The notes under the pieces: model-generated
Database searches by the model: none
What the model saw: only the letters and a program-made list of their open reading frames with translations
What the model was told of the DNA's origin: nothing
Origin: Candidatus Desulfofervidaceae bacterium
Lineage (GTDB): Bacteria; Desulfobacterota; Desulfofervidia; Desulfofervidales; Desulfofervidaceae
Assembly (NCBI GenBank): GCA_027038965.1
Contig: JALWFG010000008.1
Coordinates: 53,593 to 117,592 of the forward strand
Length of the DNA stretch: 64,000 nucleotides
Direction of reading: 5' to 3'
Made by a program: the position numbers and the translations under genes
Shown here: piece by piece, positions 47,658 through 57,669 of the stretch
How positions within the stretch are numbered: position 1 is the first letter of the stretch
Layout: the number at the start of each line of letters is the position of its first letter

Positions 47658-47711
47658 CTAGTCTTTAGTGCTTAGTCCCTGGTCCTTAGTTGTTAGTTGT
47701 TAAGTTTTAAG
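47658..47711 (+). repeat. Degenerate heptanucleotide array, block 2
   Basis: Units ctagtct, ttagtgc, ttagtcc, ctggtcc, ttagttg, ttagttg, ttaagtt, ttaag: the same architecture as block 1, including two identical units before the ttaagttttaag ending. Confidence 0.8.
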
Positions 47712-47717
47712 TGAGCT

Positions 47718-47766
47718 CGCCTTTAGCCCTTTGCCCTTTGCCCTTCGCCTTTTGCCTTTTGTCCTA
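47718..47766 (+). repeat. Pyrimidine-rich heptanucleotide array
   Basis: Seven units in register: cgccttt, agccctt, tgccctt, tgccctt, cgccttt, tgccttt, tgtccta. The last unit runs into the palindrome at 47760. Confidence 0.75.
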
Positions 47767-47787
47767 TACCCCTAGGGGTGCAGGACA
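47760..47787. repeat. CCTAGG-centred palindrome, copy 1
   Basis: TGTCCT, two bases, ACCCCTAGGGGT (perfect 12-bp palindrome), two bases, AGGACA. Lies between convergent hyuA and mreC, so it may also terminate transcription, but there is no T-tract. A related copy is at 51300-51326. Confidence 0.75.
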
Positions 47788-47788
47788 A

Positions 47789-49661
<1,873 letters not shown>

Positions 49662-49823
49662 CTAAATTTCCAGATTGAATGCTAACAGAAAACCTATATT
49701 TTAGCAACTGGGAAATTCCAAAATTGTGTTTACCTTGGCAGAGGAGCCAGCAGGGGACGGGAATAAGAGGCAGGTAACTTGCAGCTCCCCTATTGCAAAA
49801 TTAAAAATCTTACCATATTATCT

Positions 49824-49850
49824 TTGACAGGGATTAAGCTTCTTTATAAA
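49824..49850 (+). promoter_or_regulatory. Possible sigma-70 promoter for the rhodanese-TauE pair
   Basis: TTGACA (49824-49829), a short 15-bp spacer and TATAAA (49845-49850), 45 bp before the rhodanese ATG. Confidence 0.45.
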
Positions 49851-49895
49851 AAGTTTGCTGGCAAAATTGCCCACAAACCAATAAAGGAGGTCAGC

Positions 49896-50273
49896 ATGAG
49901 GCTAGATGAATTGCTTAAAAAGATGGATATTGATTTTTTTGGTACATCCCAGCATGGAGTAGGTGTGGATGGGGCAATTAAATTGATTAAAGATAACAAT
50001 GTGTTCTTTTTAGACGTTCGCACCCATGAGGAATATAAATTCCTTCAGTTCCCATTTGCCCATCACATTCCACTAAATGAGCTACCTGAAAGATTAAATG
50101 AAGTTCCTAAAGAAAAGCTAGTAATAACCTTTTGTTCATCCATTGTAAGAGCTGCCATTGCCTATACTTATTTGCTTGAAAAGGGTTTTGATAAAGTTAA
50201 AGTTTTTCTTGGCACATCAGAACAACTAACATCTCTTCTTAAGCCTAAACTCGTTTATAATAACCTGAAATAG
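49896..50273 (+). CDS. Rhodanese-like sulfurtransferase
   Basis: 125 residues with VFFLDVRTHEEYKFLQFPFAHHIPLNEL and the active-site loop ITFCSSIVRAAIAYTYL (catalytic Cys and Arg). No signal peptide. The ATG at 49896 has RBS AAAGGAGG; an upstream extension of the frame lacks one. Followed after 31 bp by a TauE/SafE permease, a recurrent pairing suggesting handling of a sulfur compound. Confidence 0.88.
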   Translation: MRLDELLKKMDIDFFGTSQHGVGVDGAIKLIKDNNVFFLDVRTHEEYKFLQFPFAHHIPLNELPERLNEVPKEKLVITFCSSIVRAAIAYTYLLEKGFDKVKVFLGTSEQLTSLLKPKLVYNNLK

Positions 50274-50304
50274 TGGTAACAACACATAACAAATTGGAGG
50301 GACT

Positions 50305-51132
50305 ATGCTCAAAGAAATCATAGTAGGCATTCTCTTGTTTGTGGTTGCTGTTGTTATGACAATGGTAGGAAAAGGCGGAGGCAACTTTTATGTTGTGATA
50401 TTAGCCATAGCTGGTATTCCCATGTATCAGGCCGCAACCACCGGACAGTTCATTCTGTTTACTGCATCCATTGCTGCTATGTTGGTATTTCAAAAGAACA
50501 AATCTGTTTCCTGGCACCTGGCATTTCTTATAGGCATCCTGGCCTCACTCTCTGCAATGGGTGGTGGATATTTCTCTCATCTATTTAGTGGATTTTCTCT
50601 CAAAATTATATTCGCAATTTTACTCTTCTTGGCTGGAGCCCTTATGCTTATCCCCATCTCAGCAAAAAAGAATAAAATAGATGATGCACGTTTTGGCGTA
50701 GTCACATTTTCAGCAGGTCAAAATATCATAAAAGTCAATCTTTGGATAGCCGTACCAATTACCATTCTTACAGGCTTTGCCTCTGGTATGGTAGGGGTTT
50801 CTGGGGGTTCCTTTTTAGTGCCTTTAATGGTGCTTGCTTGTGGGACCCCAATGCATCTCGCAGTTGGAACTGCTTCAACGCTAATAGCTGCTACCTCTTT
50901 TATGGGATTTAGCGGACATGCGTTGAGGGGGGACTTTAATCCCAAGCTGGCCATTCCATTAGCAGTGATTACAATCATCGGCGGCTTAATTGGTGGGAAA
51001 TTTTCTTTGAAGACAAAACCAAAGTATCTAAAACAGATTTTTGCATATACTAACTGGGTAGCAGCTGGCTTCATGGTTGTAAATGCATTATATACAAAAG
51101 GAATAATATCATGGAACTTCTTTGGAAAATGA
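50305..51132 (+). CDS. TauE/SafE family sulfite/sulfonate exporter
   Basis: 275 residues with about eight membrane helices and two homologous halves marked by the glycine motifs VGKGGGNFYVV and GMVGVSGGSFLVPLMVLACGTP, the TauE signature. Likely exports sulfite, thiosulfate or an organosulfonate; direction and substrate are inferred from the family and the rhodanese neighbour. Confidence 0.88.
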   Translation: MLKEIIVGILLFVVAVVMTMVGKGGGNFYVVILAIAGIPMYQAATTGQFILFTASIAAMLVFQKNKSVSWHLAFLIGILASLSAMGGGYFSHLFSGFSLKIIFAILLFLAGALMLIPISAKKNKIDDARFGVVTFSAGQNIIKVNLWIAVPITILTGFASGMVGVSGGSFLVPLMVLACGTPMHLAVGTASTLIAATSFMGFSGHALRGDFNPKLAIPLAVITIIGGLIGGKFSLKTKPKYLKQIFAYTNWVAAGFMVVNALYTKGIISWNFFGK

Positions 51133-51299
51133 ACTTAAATAATCTTAAAAGGATAACGGCCATGCCAATTTTTTGTGTTACCCCATTTTTGATTACCCGA
51201 ATTCCCCATCCTAACCAAAGGCCTCCATTATGTATTCAGAATATCTAATCTTTCTTGAGTGGTGTTTTTTCATCCTTATGCTTAAAAAAATTAAAGTAA

Positions 51300-51326
51300 T
51301 GTCCTGCGCTCCTAGGAGGCAGGACA
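51300..51326. repeat. CCTAGG-centred palindrome, copy 2
   Basis: Arms TGTCCTGC and GCAGGACA enclose CTCCTAGGAG, with one unpaired G at 51308. Same plan as the copy at 47760-47787: TGTCCT/AGGACA outer arms and a CCTAGG centre, with compensating changes in the inner stem. Confidence 0.75.
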
Positions 51327-51353
51327 ATGTCTTGCTTAACTCCTCTGGCAGAA

Positions 51354-51385
51354 TAATTAGGCACCAGGAACTAAGAACTAGGCGC
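51354..51385 (-). repeat. Degenerate heptanucleotide array, inverted
   Basis: On the minus strand it reads gcgccta, gttctta, gttcctg, gtgccta, closely matching the start of block 1 at 47510, which has gcgccta, gtccctg, gtgctta. Opposite orientation to block 1. Confidence 0.65.
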
Positions 51386-51436
51386 TGAAAAAATTCTCCC
51401 TTGCTTTCCTAATCCAGGTTTGCTACATTTTTGAGT

Positions 51437-52522
51437 ATGCGACTATTACATACATCCGACTTGCACTTAGGCAGGAAGGGACGAGAGGAAGATATCTGGA
51501 AACAGTGGGAAAAGATTGTTGCCTTAACCCAGCAGGAGAAGGTAGATATTTTGATAATCGCTGGGGATATCTTTGATAATGGTCAGGCAGAAAGGAGGCT
51601 TAAACAAAGGTTTTGCTCATCTTTAGAAAGGCTGACGCGTGAAGGCATAACCGTATTAGTGATTCCTGGCAATCACGATTTGAGGCAGGGTAATGCCTTG
51701 GAGGGTATAGAACTGCCAGGGGTTAAGGTAGCGTTTGACTATGAAGTCGTTATCTTAGAAGGCATTGCCTTTCATCTCTTCCCCTTTTCTCCAGAAATTA
51801 CCGGACAAGACTTGGTAAAAATCAGGCAAAAAACAGAAGCGAAGTTTGAAATAGGTGTCTGTCATGCTAGTTATGTGGCCATAAGAGATATTTTCAATGA
51901 TTTGGGAGATAGCCAGGCCATTCATATCCCCCTTTTGCCTGAGGATGTTAAATTACTTCAATTTGATTACTTGGCCTTGGGGCATTATCACAATGCCAAA
52001 TACTGGCAGGTAGGAAAAACTCACTGTGTTTACCCAGGCAGCATTGAACCTCTGTCTTTTAAGGAGAAGGGAAAAAGGCAGGTTTTTATAGGACACTTTT
52101 CAAATGAAATCGCAATCAGCCCTATAGAAATTGGTTGTCAGCAGTCTTATCAAGAAATAACCGTTCAGATTCCTCCAGAGGGATTTGAAGGGGCATGGAG
52201 AGAGATTGAAACCTTACCTAAAAGGTTCGGGCCTTGTTTTCTAAAAATTCATCTCAAAGGTATTGGAGATGAGGTTTTGGTAAAAGTCTGGCAACAAAAG
52301 GTAGAAAAATATTTGAAGGAACAAGCCATATCAGTAATTTGGGAAGATCAAACCGTAGATATGGCCTGGATAGAAAGCACTCCGTTGGCGAGGCAATTTA
52401 GAAATATAGTTCAAAAGAGGCTTGAAAAAAGCCCCCAAGAAAGGGATTATTGGTGGCGGGTTTTATATCGGGGCGTCGGTTGCTTAAAAGAATGTTACCA
52501 AGAGGCAATGCCTAAGGCATAA
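51437..52522 (+). CDS. SbcD/Mre11-like DNA exonuclease (YhaO-type)
   Basis: 361 residues. Metallophosphoesterase motifs HTSDLHLG, IIAGDIFDNG, IPGNHD, and a distal GHYHNAKYW. The nuclease partner of the Rad50/SbcC-like ATPase that starts at its last base. Processes broken DNA ends in the family. The ATG at 51437 is used; a TTG two codons earlier is also open. Confidence 0.87.
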   Translation: MRLLHTSDLHLGRKGREEDIWKQWEKIVALTQQEKVDILIIAGDIFDNGQAERRLKQRFCSSLERLTREGITVLVIPGNHDLRQGNALEGIELPGVKVAFDYEVVILEGIAFHLFPFSPEITGQDLVKIRQKTEAKFEIGVCHASYVAIRDIFNDLGDSQAIHIPLLPEDVKLLQFDYLALGHYHNAKYWQVGKTHCVYPGSIEPLSFKEKGKRQVFIGHFSNEIAISPIEIGCQQSYQEITVQIPPEGFEGAWREIETLPKRFGPCFLKIHLKGIGDEVLVKVWQQKVEKYLKEQAISVIWEDQTVDMAWIESTPLARQFRNIVQKRLEKSPQERDYWWRVLYRGVGCLKECYQEAMPKA

Positions 52523-54978
52523 TGTATGTAAAACAAATTTCATTCCATAATTTTTTGCAGTTTAAAGAGGCCACCTTTGAATTTTCTTCAGGGCTGAATT
52601 TAATCTATGGACCCAATGAAGCAGGCAAGACCAGCCTTTTAAAGGGGATCAAATATGCCCTGTTTGGACCTAAATCTGGGATAAAAGAAAGGAAGGCCAC
52701 TGTAACCATTATCATAGACCATAATGGACAGACCGTTAAGGCCTTTAATGGCAAGTTTGACCCTGCCCAAATAGGCCTCAAAATCCCTCCGATCTTATTT
52801 GAAAACATATTTTTTGTCCCCACAGGCGAGCTTGATTTTAAAGAACCCCGCAAATTTTTCTCCTTCCTCAAAGAAAAGCTATTGGACATAGAGCTTTTGG
52901 TAATGGCCAAAGAAAAGATAAGGGCCCTTATGGGCAAGGAACTGGCACCTCTTAAGGAAAAATTCTTAAAAACAGGCACATTAGAAGAAGAACAAAAGAG
53001 GCTTTTAGAAAAAAAGACGTGGCTTGAAAAACAAAAGGAAATTTATCTCCGTATCAGGCATCTAAATGAAGAAGTTTTATCTTCAAATCAAAAGGCCCAA
53101 GAATATCAAAAGGAATTAAAACAATGGGAACAAAAGGAAGCCACTTTTAAAATCCTTTTAAAGAAAAAGGGTATCTGCGAACGTCTTAACCGGTGTGAAA
53201 GACTTAAAGAAATTAAGCAAAAGGAAAGGGAACTGCAAAAGGAACTGGCGGCACTTGAGGCCTTTACAAGGGAGGAAGGCGACCGGCTTATGGAATGTCA
53301 GGAAGGCCTCCAAAAAATCCATCAAAAAAGGGAGGCCTTAAAGCAGGCACTGAGAGAGATTGATAAGGAGATAGAAGGCAAAAGGTCTCAGGAAGAAAGA
53401 ATAAACCAAGAAATAACTTCTATTGAGCTTGAATTAGAAAGGTTGAGGATTGGACTTGAACAAATGCCTAAAATAAACAAGGTGGATTTAGACAAGGCCA
53501 AGGAGTTACTTCAAAAGATGACCCTTTTACAACAGAATCATAAAGAGTATCAAGAAAAAATCTCACAAGAACAAAGTAAAAAAGAAAAGCTTCAATCCCA
53601 AAAAGAAATATTGACAAAGAATTCCTTTAAAGAAAAAAGGAAAAGTATTCTTATCAGTCTCATTTTGATATTAGATACCATCCTTTTGGTGGCAACTATA
53701 TTGCAAAGACAAAAAACCGTCTTTCTCACAATTACATGCCTTTTAGGAATAGGGTTGGGATATCTATGGTGGAGAAAAAGAAAGCACCTGGAGGCCCTTC
53801 AAAGAGACCTTTTGCAAACAAACATGGCCTATCAAAAACAAAAGGAGCTTCTAGAGATAAAGGAAAAAGAGTTAGAAAAGATTAAAGGCCAGATTAATTT
53901 GTGTCTGAAAGATTACCAGGCCTTATGTCAAGAATTGGGTGTAAGAAATGCTGAGGAACTTGATGATTTATACGGGAAACGCTTACAGGCCAAACTTAGA
54001 TTAAATGAAGCCCAAAGGGATCTTGATAACAAAAGAAGGATTCAGAAAATGCTCCGAGATGAGACCTTAAAACTAGATCAAAGAAGAAAAAAATTGAGGT
54101 TTGAAATGGAAACAGTTGACAAAGAAGAGGAAAAAATAAAGGCAGAAATATTTACCATTCTCCATAAGGCAGGAGTAGAGGCTATAAGCATTTATCATCA
54201 GAAAATGAAGGAGAAAGAGGCTTTAGAAAATCAACTTAAGGCCTATCAAGATACATTGCAAAATGAAAATATTTCAGACCCTGAAATGGAAATTAAATCG
54301 CTAAAAAAACAAATGGAAACCTTGAAAGACATACCTGACGAAACAATTGATGAAAGGGAGCTTCAAACAAATCTAGAGAAATTGAAAATTGAGTTAGATA
54401 ATATTCAAGCTTATATAAACCAATGTCAGGGAAAACTTAAAGAATTGGAGCGGCAAAAAGAAATGGCCGAGGCTCAAGTGTTTAACGAACTCTATTTGGT
54501 AGAAGAAGAGCTAAAGAAAATAGAAAGGGAAAAAGAGGAATGGCTTGGGGTCTATCAGGTATTCTTAGACATTGAAACCGAGGCTGAGACGGTGCTAGGA
54601 GAAATTTTAAACAAGGCCTCGGCTCAATTTGCTGAAATCACGGCCCATCGCTGGCAGGGATTAAAGATAAAAAATGGCCAAATTCAGGCCATAAGCCAAT
54701 CAAAGGCCTACCCTATTAAGGCCCTTAGCACAGGCACTAAGGACCAACTTTATTTGGCCGTTAGACTTGCTCTAGCCCAAGAGATTATACCTGAGGGTTT
54801 ATTCTTGCTTCTGGATGACCCCTTTCTAACTTGGGATAAAAAACGGACAATGAAGATTTTAAAGATTCTTGAACAAATAGCCTCCAAATTTCAAATCCTT
54901 TTGGCCACCAAGGAAGAATGGTTAAAGGAAACCTTATCCCAAAGGGCTCATGTCATCAACCTTACGACCATTCCCTAA
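52522..54978 (+). CDS. SbcC/Rad50-like ATPase with central membrane hairpin (YhaN-type)
   Basis: 818 residues. Walker A YGPNEAGKTSLL (29-40), about 330 residues of charged coiled coil, two hydrophobic segments around 374-394 (ILISLILILDTILLVATIL) and 400-418 (FLTITCLLGIGLGYLWW), a return coiled coil, then signature ALSTGTKDQLYLAVRLAL and Walker B LFLLLDDPFLTWD. Canonical Rad50/SbcC has a CxxC zinc hook at this midpoint; none is present here. The layout matches Bacillus YhaN, so the pair is likely a membrane-linked DNA-end processing complex. Overlaps the nuclease gene by 1 bp. Confidence 0.87.
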   Translation: MYVKQISFHNFLQFKEATFEFSSGLNLIYGPNEAGKTSLLKGIKYALFGPKSGIKERKATVTIIIDHNGQTVKAFNGKFDPAQIGLKIPPILFENIFFVPTGELDFKEPRKFFSFLKEKLLDIELLVMAKEKIRALMGKELAPLKEKFLKTGTLEEEQKRLLEKKTWLEKQKEIYLRIRHLNEEVLSSNQKAQEYQKELKQWEQKEATFKILLKKKGICERLNRCERLKEIKQKERELQKELAALEAFTREEGDRLMECQEGLQKIHQKREALKQALREIDKEIEGKRSQEERINQEITSIELELERLRIGLEQMPKINKVDLDKAKELLQKMTLLQQNHKEYQEKISQEQSKKEKLQSQKEILTKNSFKEKRKSILISLILILDTILLVATILQRQKTVFLTITCLLGIGLGYLWWRKRKHLEALQRDLLQTNMAYQKQKELLEIKEKELEKIKGQINLCLKDYQALCQELGVRNAEELDDLYGKRLQAKLRLNEAQRDLDNKRRIQKMLRDETLKLDQRRKKLRFEMETVDKEEEKIKAEIFTILHKAGVEAISIYHQKMKEKEALENQLKAYQDTLQNENISDPEMEIKSLKKQMETLKDIPDETIDERELQTNLEKLKIELDNIQAYINQCQGKLKELERQKEMAEAQVFNELYLVEEELKKIEREKEEWLGVYQVFLDIETEAETVLGEILNKASAQFAEITAHRWQGLKIKNGQIQAISQSKAYPIKALSTGTKDQLYLAVRLALAQEIIPEGLFLLLDDPFLTWDKKRTMKILKILEQIASKFQILLATKEEWLKETLSQRAHVINLTTIP

Positions 54979-55041
54979 TTATTACAAAAATGTAAAATAA
55001 ACCTGGCATTTAAATTTACAAAAAGGTAAATCTAGAATCAG

Positions 55042-55069
55042 GGTTTTAATATCTAAAACCGCCTTTTTT
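55042..55069 (+). terminator. Rho-independent terminator after the Rad50-like gene
   Basis: 7-bp stem GGTTTTA / TAAAACC, loop ATATC, then GCC and six T residues. Confidence 0.6.
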
Positions 55070-55212
55070 CAGCCATTTTTATGGCCTTTTATAACATCTT
55101 CTTGGCAACACCTAATCTTTTAATTTTCTGTCTTGTTGTTTCAAAACCAATCTTTATATGAGTAAATTTAATTGAAATTGACCTAAATTTATCATTTTTT
55201 CACATTTTTATC

Positions 55213-55228
55213 TGTCCTTATTTTAACA
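55213..55228 (+). promoter_or_regulatory. NifA-type upstream activator site
   Basis: Exact TGT-N10-ACA (TGT 55213-55215, ACA 55226-55228), about 100 bp upstream of the sigma-54 promoter, the normal UAS distance. An AT-rich spacer means chance occurrence is not negligible. Confidence 0.5.
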
Positions 55229-55311
55229 TTTTTGTAAAATTATTTGCAAACTTGTCATGCAAACCTGTCAGGTGGATTTTAATAACATCCGTAAAAATTA
55301 TTATTTTTTTC

Positions 55312-55329
55312 TTGGCACCGTTCTTGCTT
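55312..55329 (+). promoter_or_regulatory. Sigma-54 (RpoN) promoter of the nif operon
   Basis: TTGGCAC ... TTGCTT with GG at 55314-55315 and GC at 55326-55327, exactly 12 bp apart, matching the consensus TGGCAC-N5-TTGCW. It lies 43 bp upstream of the first ORF of the nif operon. Confidence 0.88.
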
Positions 55330-55371
55330 TGGCTTGCTCCAAAAAATCAAGGCAGTATAAGGAGGGTAAAA

Positions 55372-55593
55372 ATGCAGTTGGCCATTAGAAAGATTCAAAA
55401 GGTTGATGTTATACCTGAAGACAAAGAAACAGCCAGACTAGAGATTGAATTTAAGATTGCTGATGCCCAGGAACCTACTGTGGAAAACTATGACGGGAAG
55501 CTGCTTCTAGATATTTTTTCCAAATTTGTAAAACGGGGCAATGTGTGCATTCAGGCTTTTATCAAGGCCTTTGAACAAGACAGTTATGTTTAA
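55372..55593 (+). CDS. Small protein of unknown function, first gene of the nif operon
   Basis: 73 residues from the ATG at 55372, which has RBS AAGGAGGG. Sequence features: a basic start (MQLAIRKIQKVDVIPED), an acidic beta-like stretch (ARLEIEFKIADAQEP) and a helical end with one Cys (GNVCIQAFIKAF). No CxxC, no membrane segment. It lies directly behind the sigma-54 promoter and 24 bp before nifH, so it is expressed with nitrogenase. I do not recognise a family; coding potential is supported by the RBS and codon use like its neighbours. Confidence 0.7.
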   Translation: MQLAIRKIQKVDVIPEDKETARLEIEFKIADAQEPTVENYDGKLLLDIFSKFVKRGNVCIQAFIKAFEQDSYV

Positions 55594-56448
<855 letters not shown>

Positions 56449-56472
56449 GAACAAAATAAGGAGGAAACGGCC

Positions 56473-56790
56473 ATGAAAATGATAAGAGCTATCGTAAGAC
56501 CAGAAAAGGCAGAAGAGGTAGTGGGCGCCTTGGCAGAGGCAGGTTTTGTTGCCTTAACCAAGATAGATGTAGTCGGACGAGGTAAACAAAAGGGCATAGA
56601 AGTGGAAGGCATTCGTTATGATGAGTTACCAAAGACAATGTTACTTTTGGTTGCCAGGGAGGAAAATGTGGATGAAATTGTGGATATTATCATGGAAAAT
56701 GCCCGTACTGGCCGTTTTGGTGATGGAAGGATTTTTATCTCTCCTGTTGAGGAAAGTTACACCATTCGTACCGGACAAAGAGGATTATAG
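56473..56790 (+). CDS. nifI1: Nitrogen regulatory PII-like protein NifI1
   Basis: 105 residues, PII fold (MIRAIVRPEKAEEVVGALAEAGF, VVGRGKQKGIEVEG T-loop start, ARTGRFGDGRIFISPVEESYTIRTGQ). With NifI2 it blocks NifDK when ammonium is present and releases it when 2-oxoglutarate is high, as shown for methanogens. Position directly after nifH is diagnostic. Confidence 0.93.
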   Translation: MKMIRAIVRPEKAEEVVGALAEAGFVALTKIDVVGRGKQKGIEVEGIRYDELPKTMLLLVAREENVDEIVDIIMENARTGRFGDGRIFISPVEESYTIRTGQRGL

Positions 56791-56799
56791 GAGGCTAAT

Positions 56800-57198
56800 A
56801 TGAAGGAAATTTACGCTGTTATCCGGATAAACAAAATGCAGGCTACCAAAAAGGCACTTGAAGCAGCCGGCTTTCCGGCAATGACGGCTTATACCTATCG
56901 GGTTATGGGTAGAGGAAAGCAAATGGGACTTAGACCTGACGAGTTGAGTTTTCCAGAAACAAGCAAGGAAAAGATAAAGGAAATTCTTGCTAAAGAAGGC
57001 AAACATGCAATGCGTTATGTACCTAAACGCCTGCTTTATCTAGTTGTTGAAGATGCAGATGTGAATAAGGTAGTTGATACAATCATCAAGACAAACCAAA
57101 GCGGACATCATGGCGATGGACGTATTTTTGTTTGTCCAGTACAGGAAACAATTCAAATCAGAACAGGCGAGCGCATAACCGAGACAAAGCCTAATTAA
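56800..57198 (+). CDS. nifI2: Nitrogen regulatory PII-like protein NifI2
   Basis: 132 residues, a PII protein with the longer T-loop region of NifI2 (YRVMGRGKQMGLRPDELSFPETSKEKIKEIL) and GHHGDGRIFVCPVQETIQIRTGERI. Partner of NifI1, 9 bp downstream. RBS AGGAGG. Confidence 0.93.
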   Translation: MKEIYAVIRINKMQATKKALEAAGFPAMTAYTYRVMGRGKQMGLRPDELSFPETSKEKIKEILAKEGKHAMRYVPKRLLYLVVEDADVNKVVDTIIKTNQSGHHGDGRIFVCPVQETIQIRTGERITETKPN

Positions 57199-57210
57199 GG
57201 AGGGAAAACA

Positions 57211-57660
57211 ATGAATTACTATTTTTGTCCTGTTATTAGAAAACTGATTGCCGCTAAAGAAGCAAGAGGACTTAGTTTTGCAGAAATAGGCAAGGCTTTA
57301 GGCCGCGATAAGGTTTGGGTGGCAGCGCTGCTTTATCGGCAGGCAACCGCCTCAAAAGAGGAGGCAGAGAAGTTAAAAGAGCTTCTTGAGTTAGATGATG
57401 AGTGTTATGCTGCCATTCAGAAGCCATCTATGCGCGGAGCAGAAACACCTTCTATCCCTTCGGACCCTCTTATTTATCGGCTTTATGAAATCATGCGGGT
57501 TTATGGGCCAGCGATTAAGGCGGTAGTCAATGAGATGTTTGGTGACGGCATCATGAGTGCCATTGACTTTATGATTGACATTAAAAAACAGGAAGACCCA
57601 AACGGTGATCGGGTAGTAATTACCTTTAATGGCAAATATCTGCCTTATAAAAAGTGGTAG
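57211..57660 (+). CDS. cynS: Cyanate hydratase (cyanase) within the nif operon
   Basis: 149 residues. N-terminal helical domain LIAAKEARGLSFAEIGKALGRDKVWVAALL and the C-terminal catalytic domain. All three active-site residues are kept: R90 and E93 in IYRLYEIMRVYG and S116 in FGDGIMSAIDF, equivalent to E. coli R96, E99 and S122. Converts cyanate and bicarbonate to ammonia and CO2 in a decameric cytosolic enzyme. It sits 12 bp after nifI2 and 9 bp before nifB with its own RBS, so it is under the nif promoter. No cynT carbonic anhydrase or cyanate transporter adjoins it. Confidence 0.95.
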   Translation: MNYYFCPVIRKLIAAKEARGLSFAEIGKALGRDKVWVAALLYRQATASKEEAEKLKELLELDDECYAAIQKPSMRGAETPSIPSDPLIYRLYEIMRVYGPAIKAVVNEMFGDGIMSAIDFMIDIKKQEDPNGDRVVITFNGKYLPYKKW

Positions 57661-57669
57661 GAGGAGACA

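Larger units (their letters stand above)
51133..51436. other. Intergenic region with repeat elements
   Basis: 304 bp without a gene. It holds the second CCTAGG palindrome and an inverted heptanucleotide array, listed separately. No promoter or terminator was clear. Confidence 0.55.
54979..55371. other. Intergenic control region upstream of the nif operon
   Basis: 393 bp, strongly AT-rich. Holds a terminator for the upstream ATPase gene (55042-55069), a NifA-type site (55213-55228) and a sigma-54 promoter (55312-55329), each listed separately. No other gene is seen. Confidence 0.7.

Noticed and set aside
47499..47787. CRISPR array
   Set aside because: Units are 7 bp, contiguous and degenerate; there are no spacers and no cas genes.
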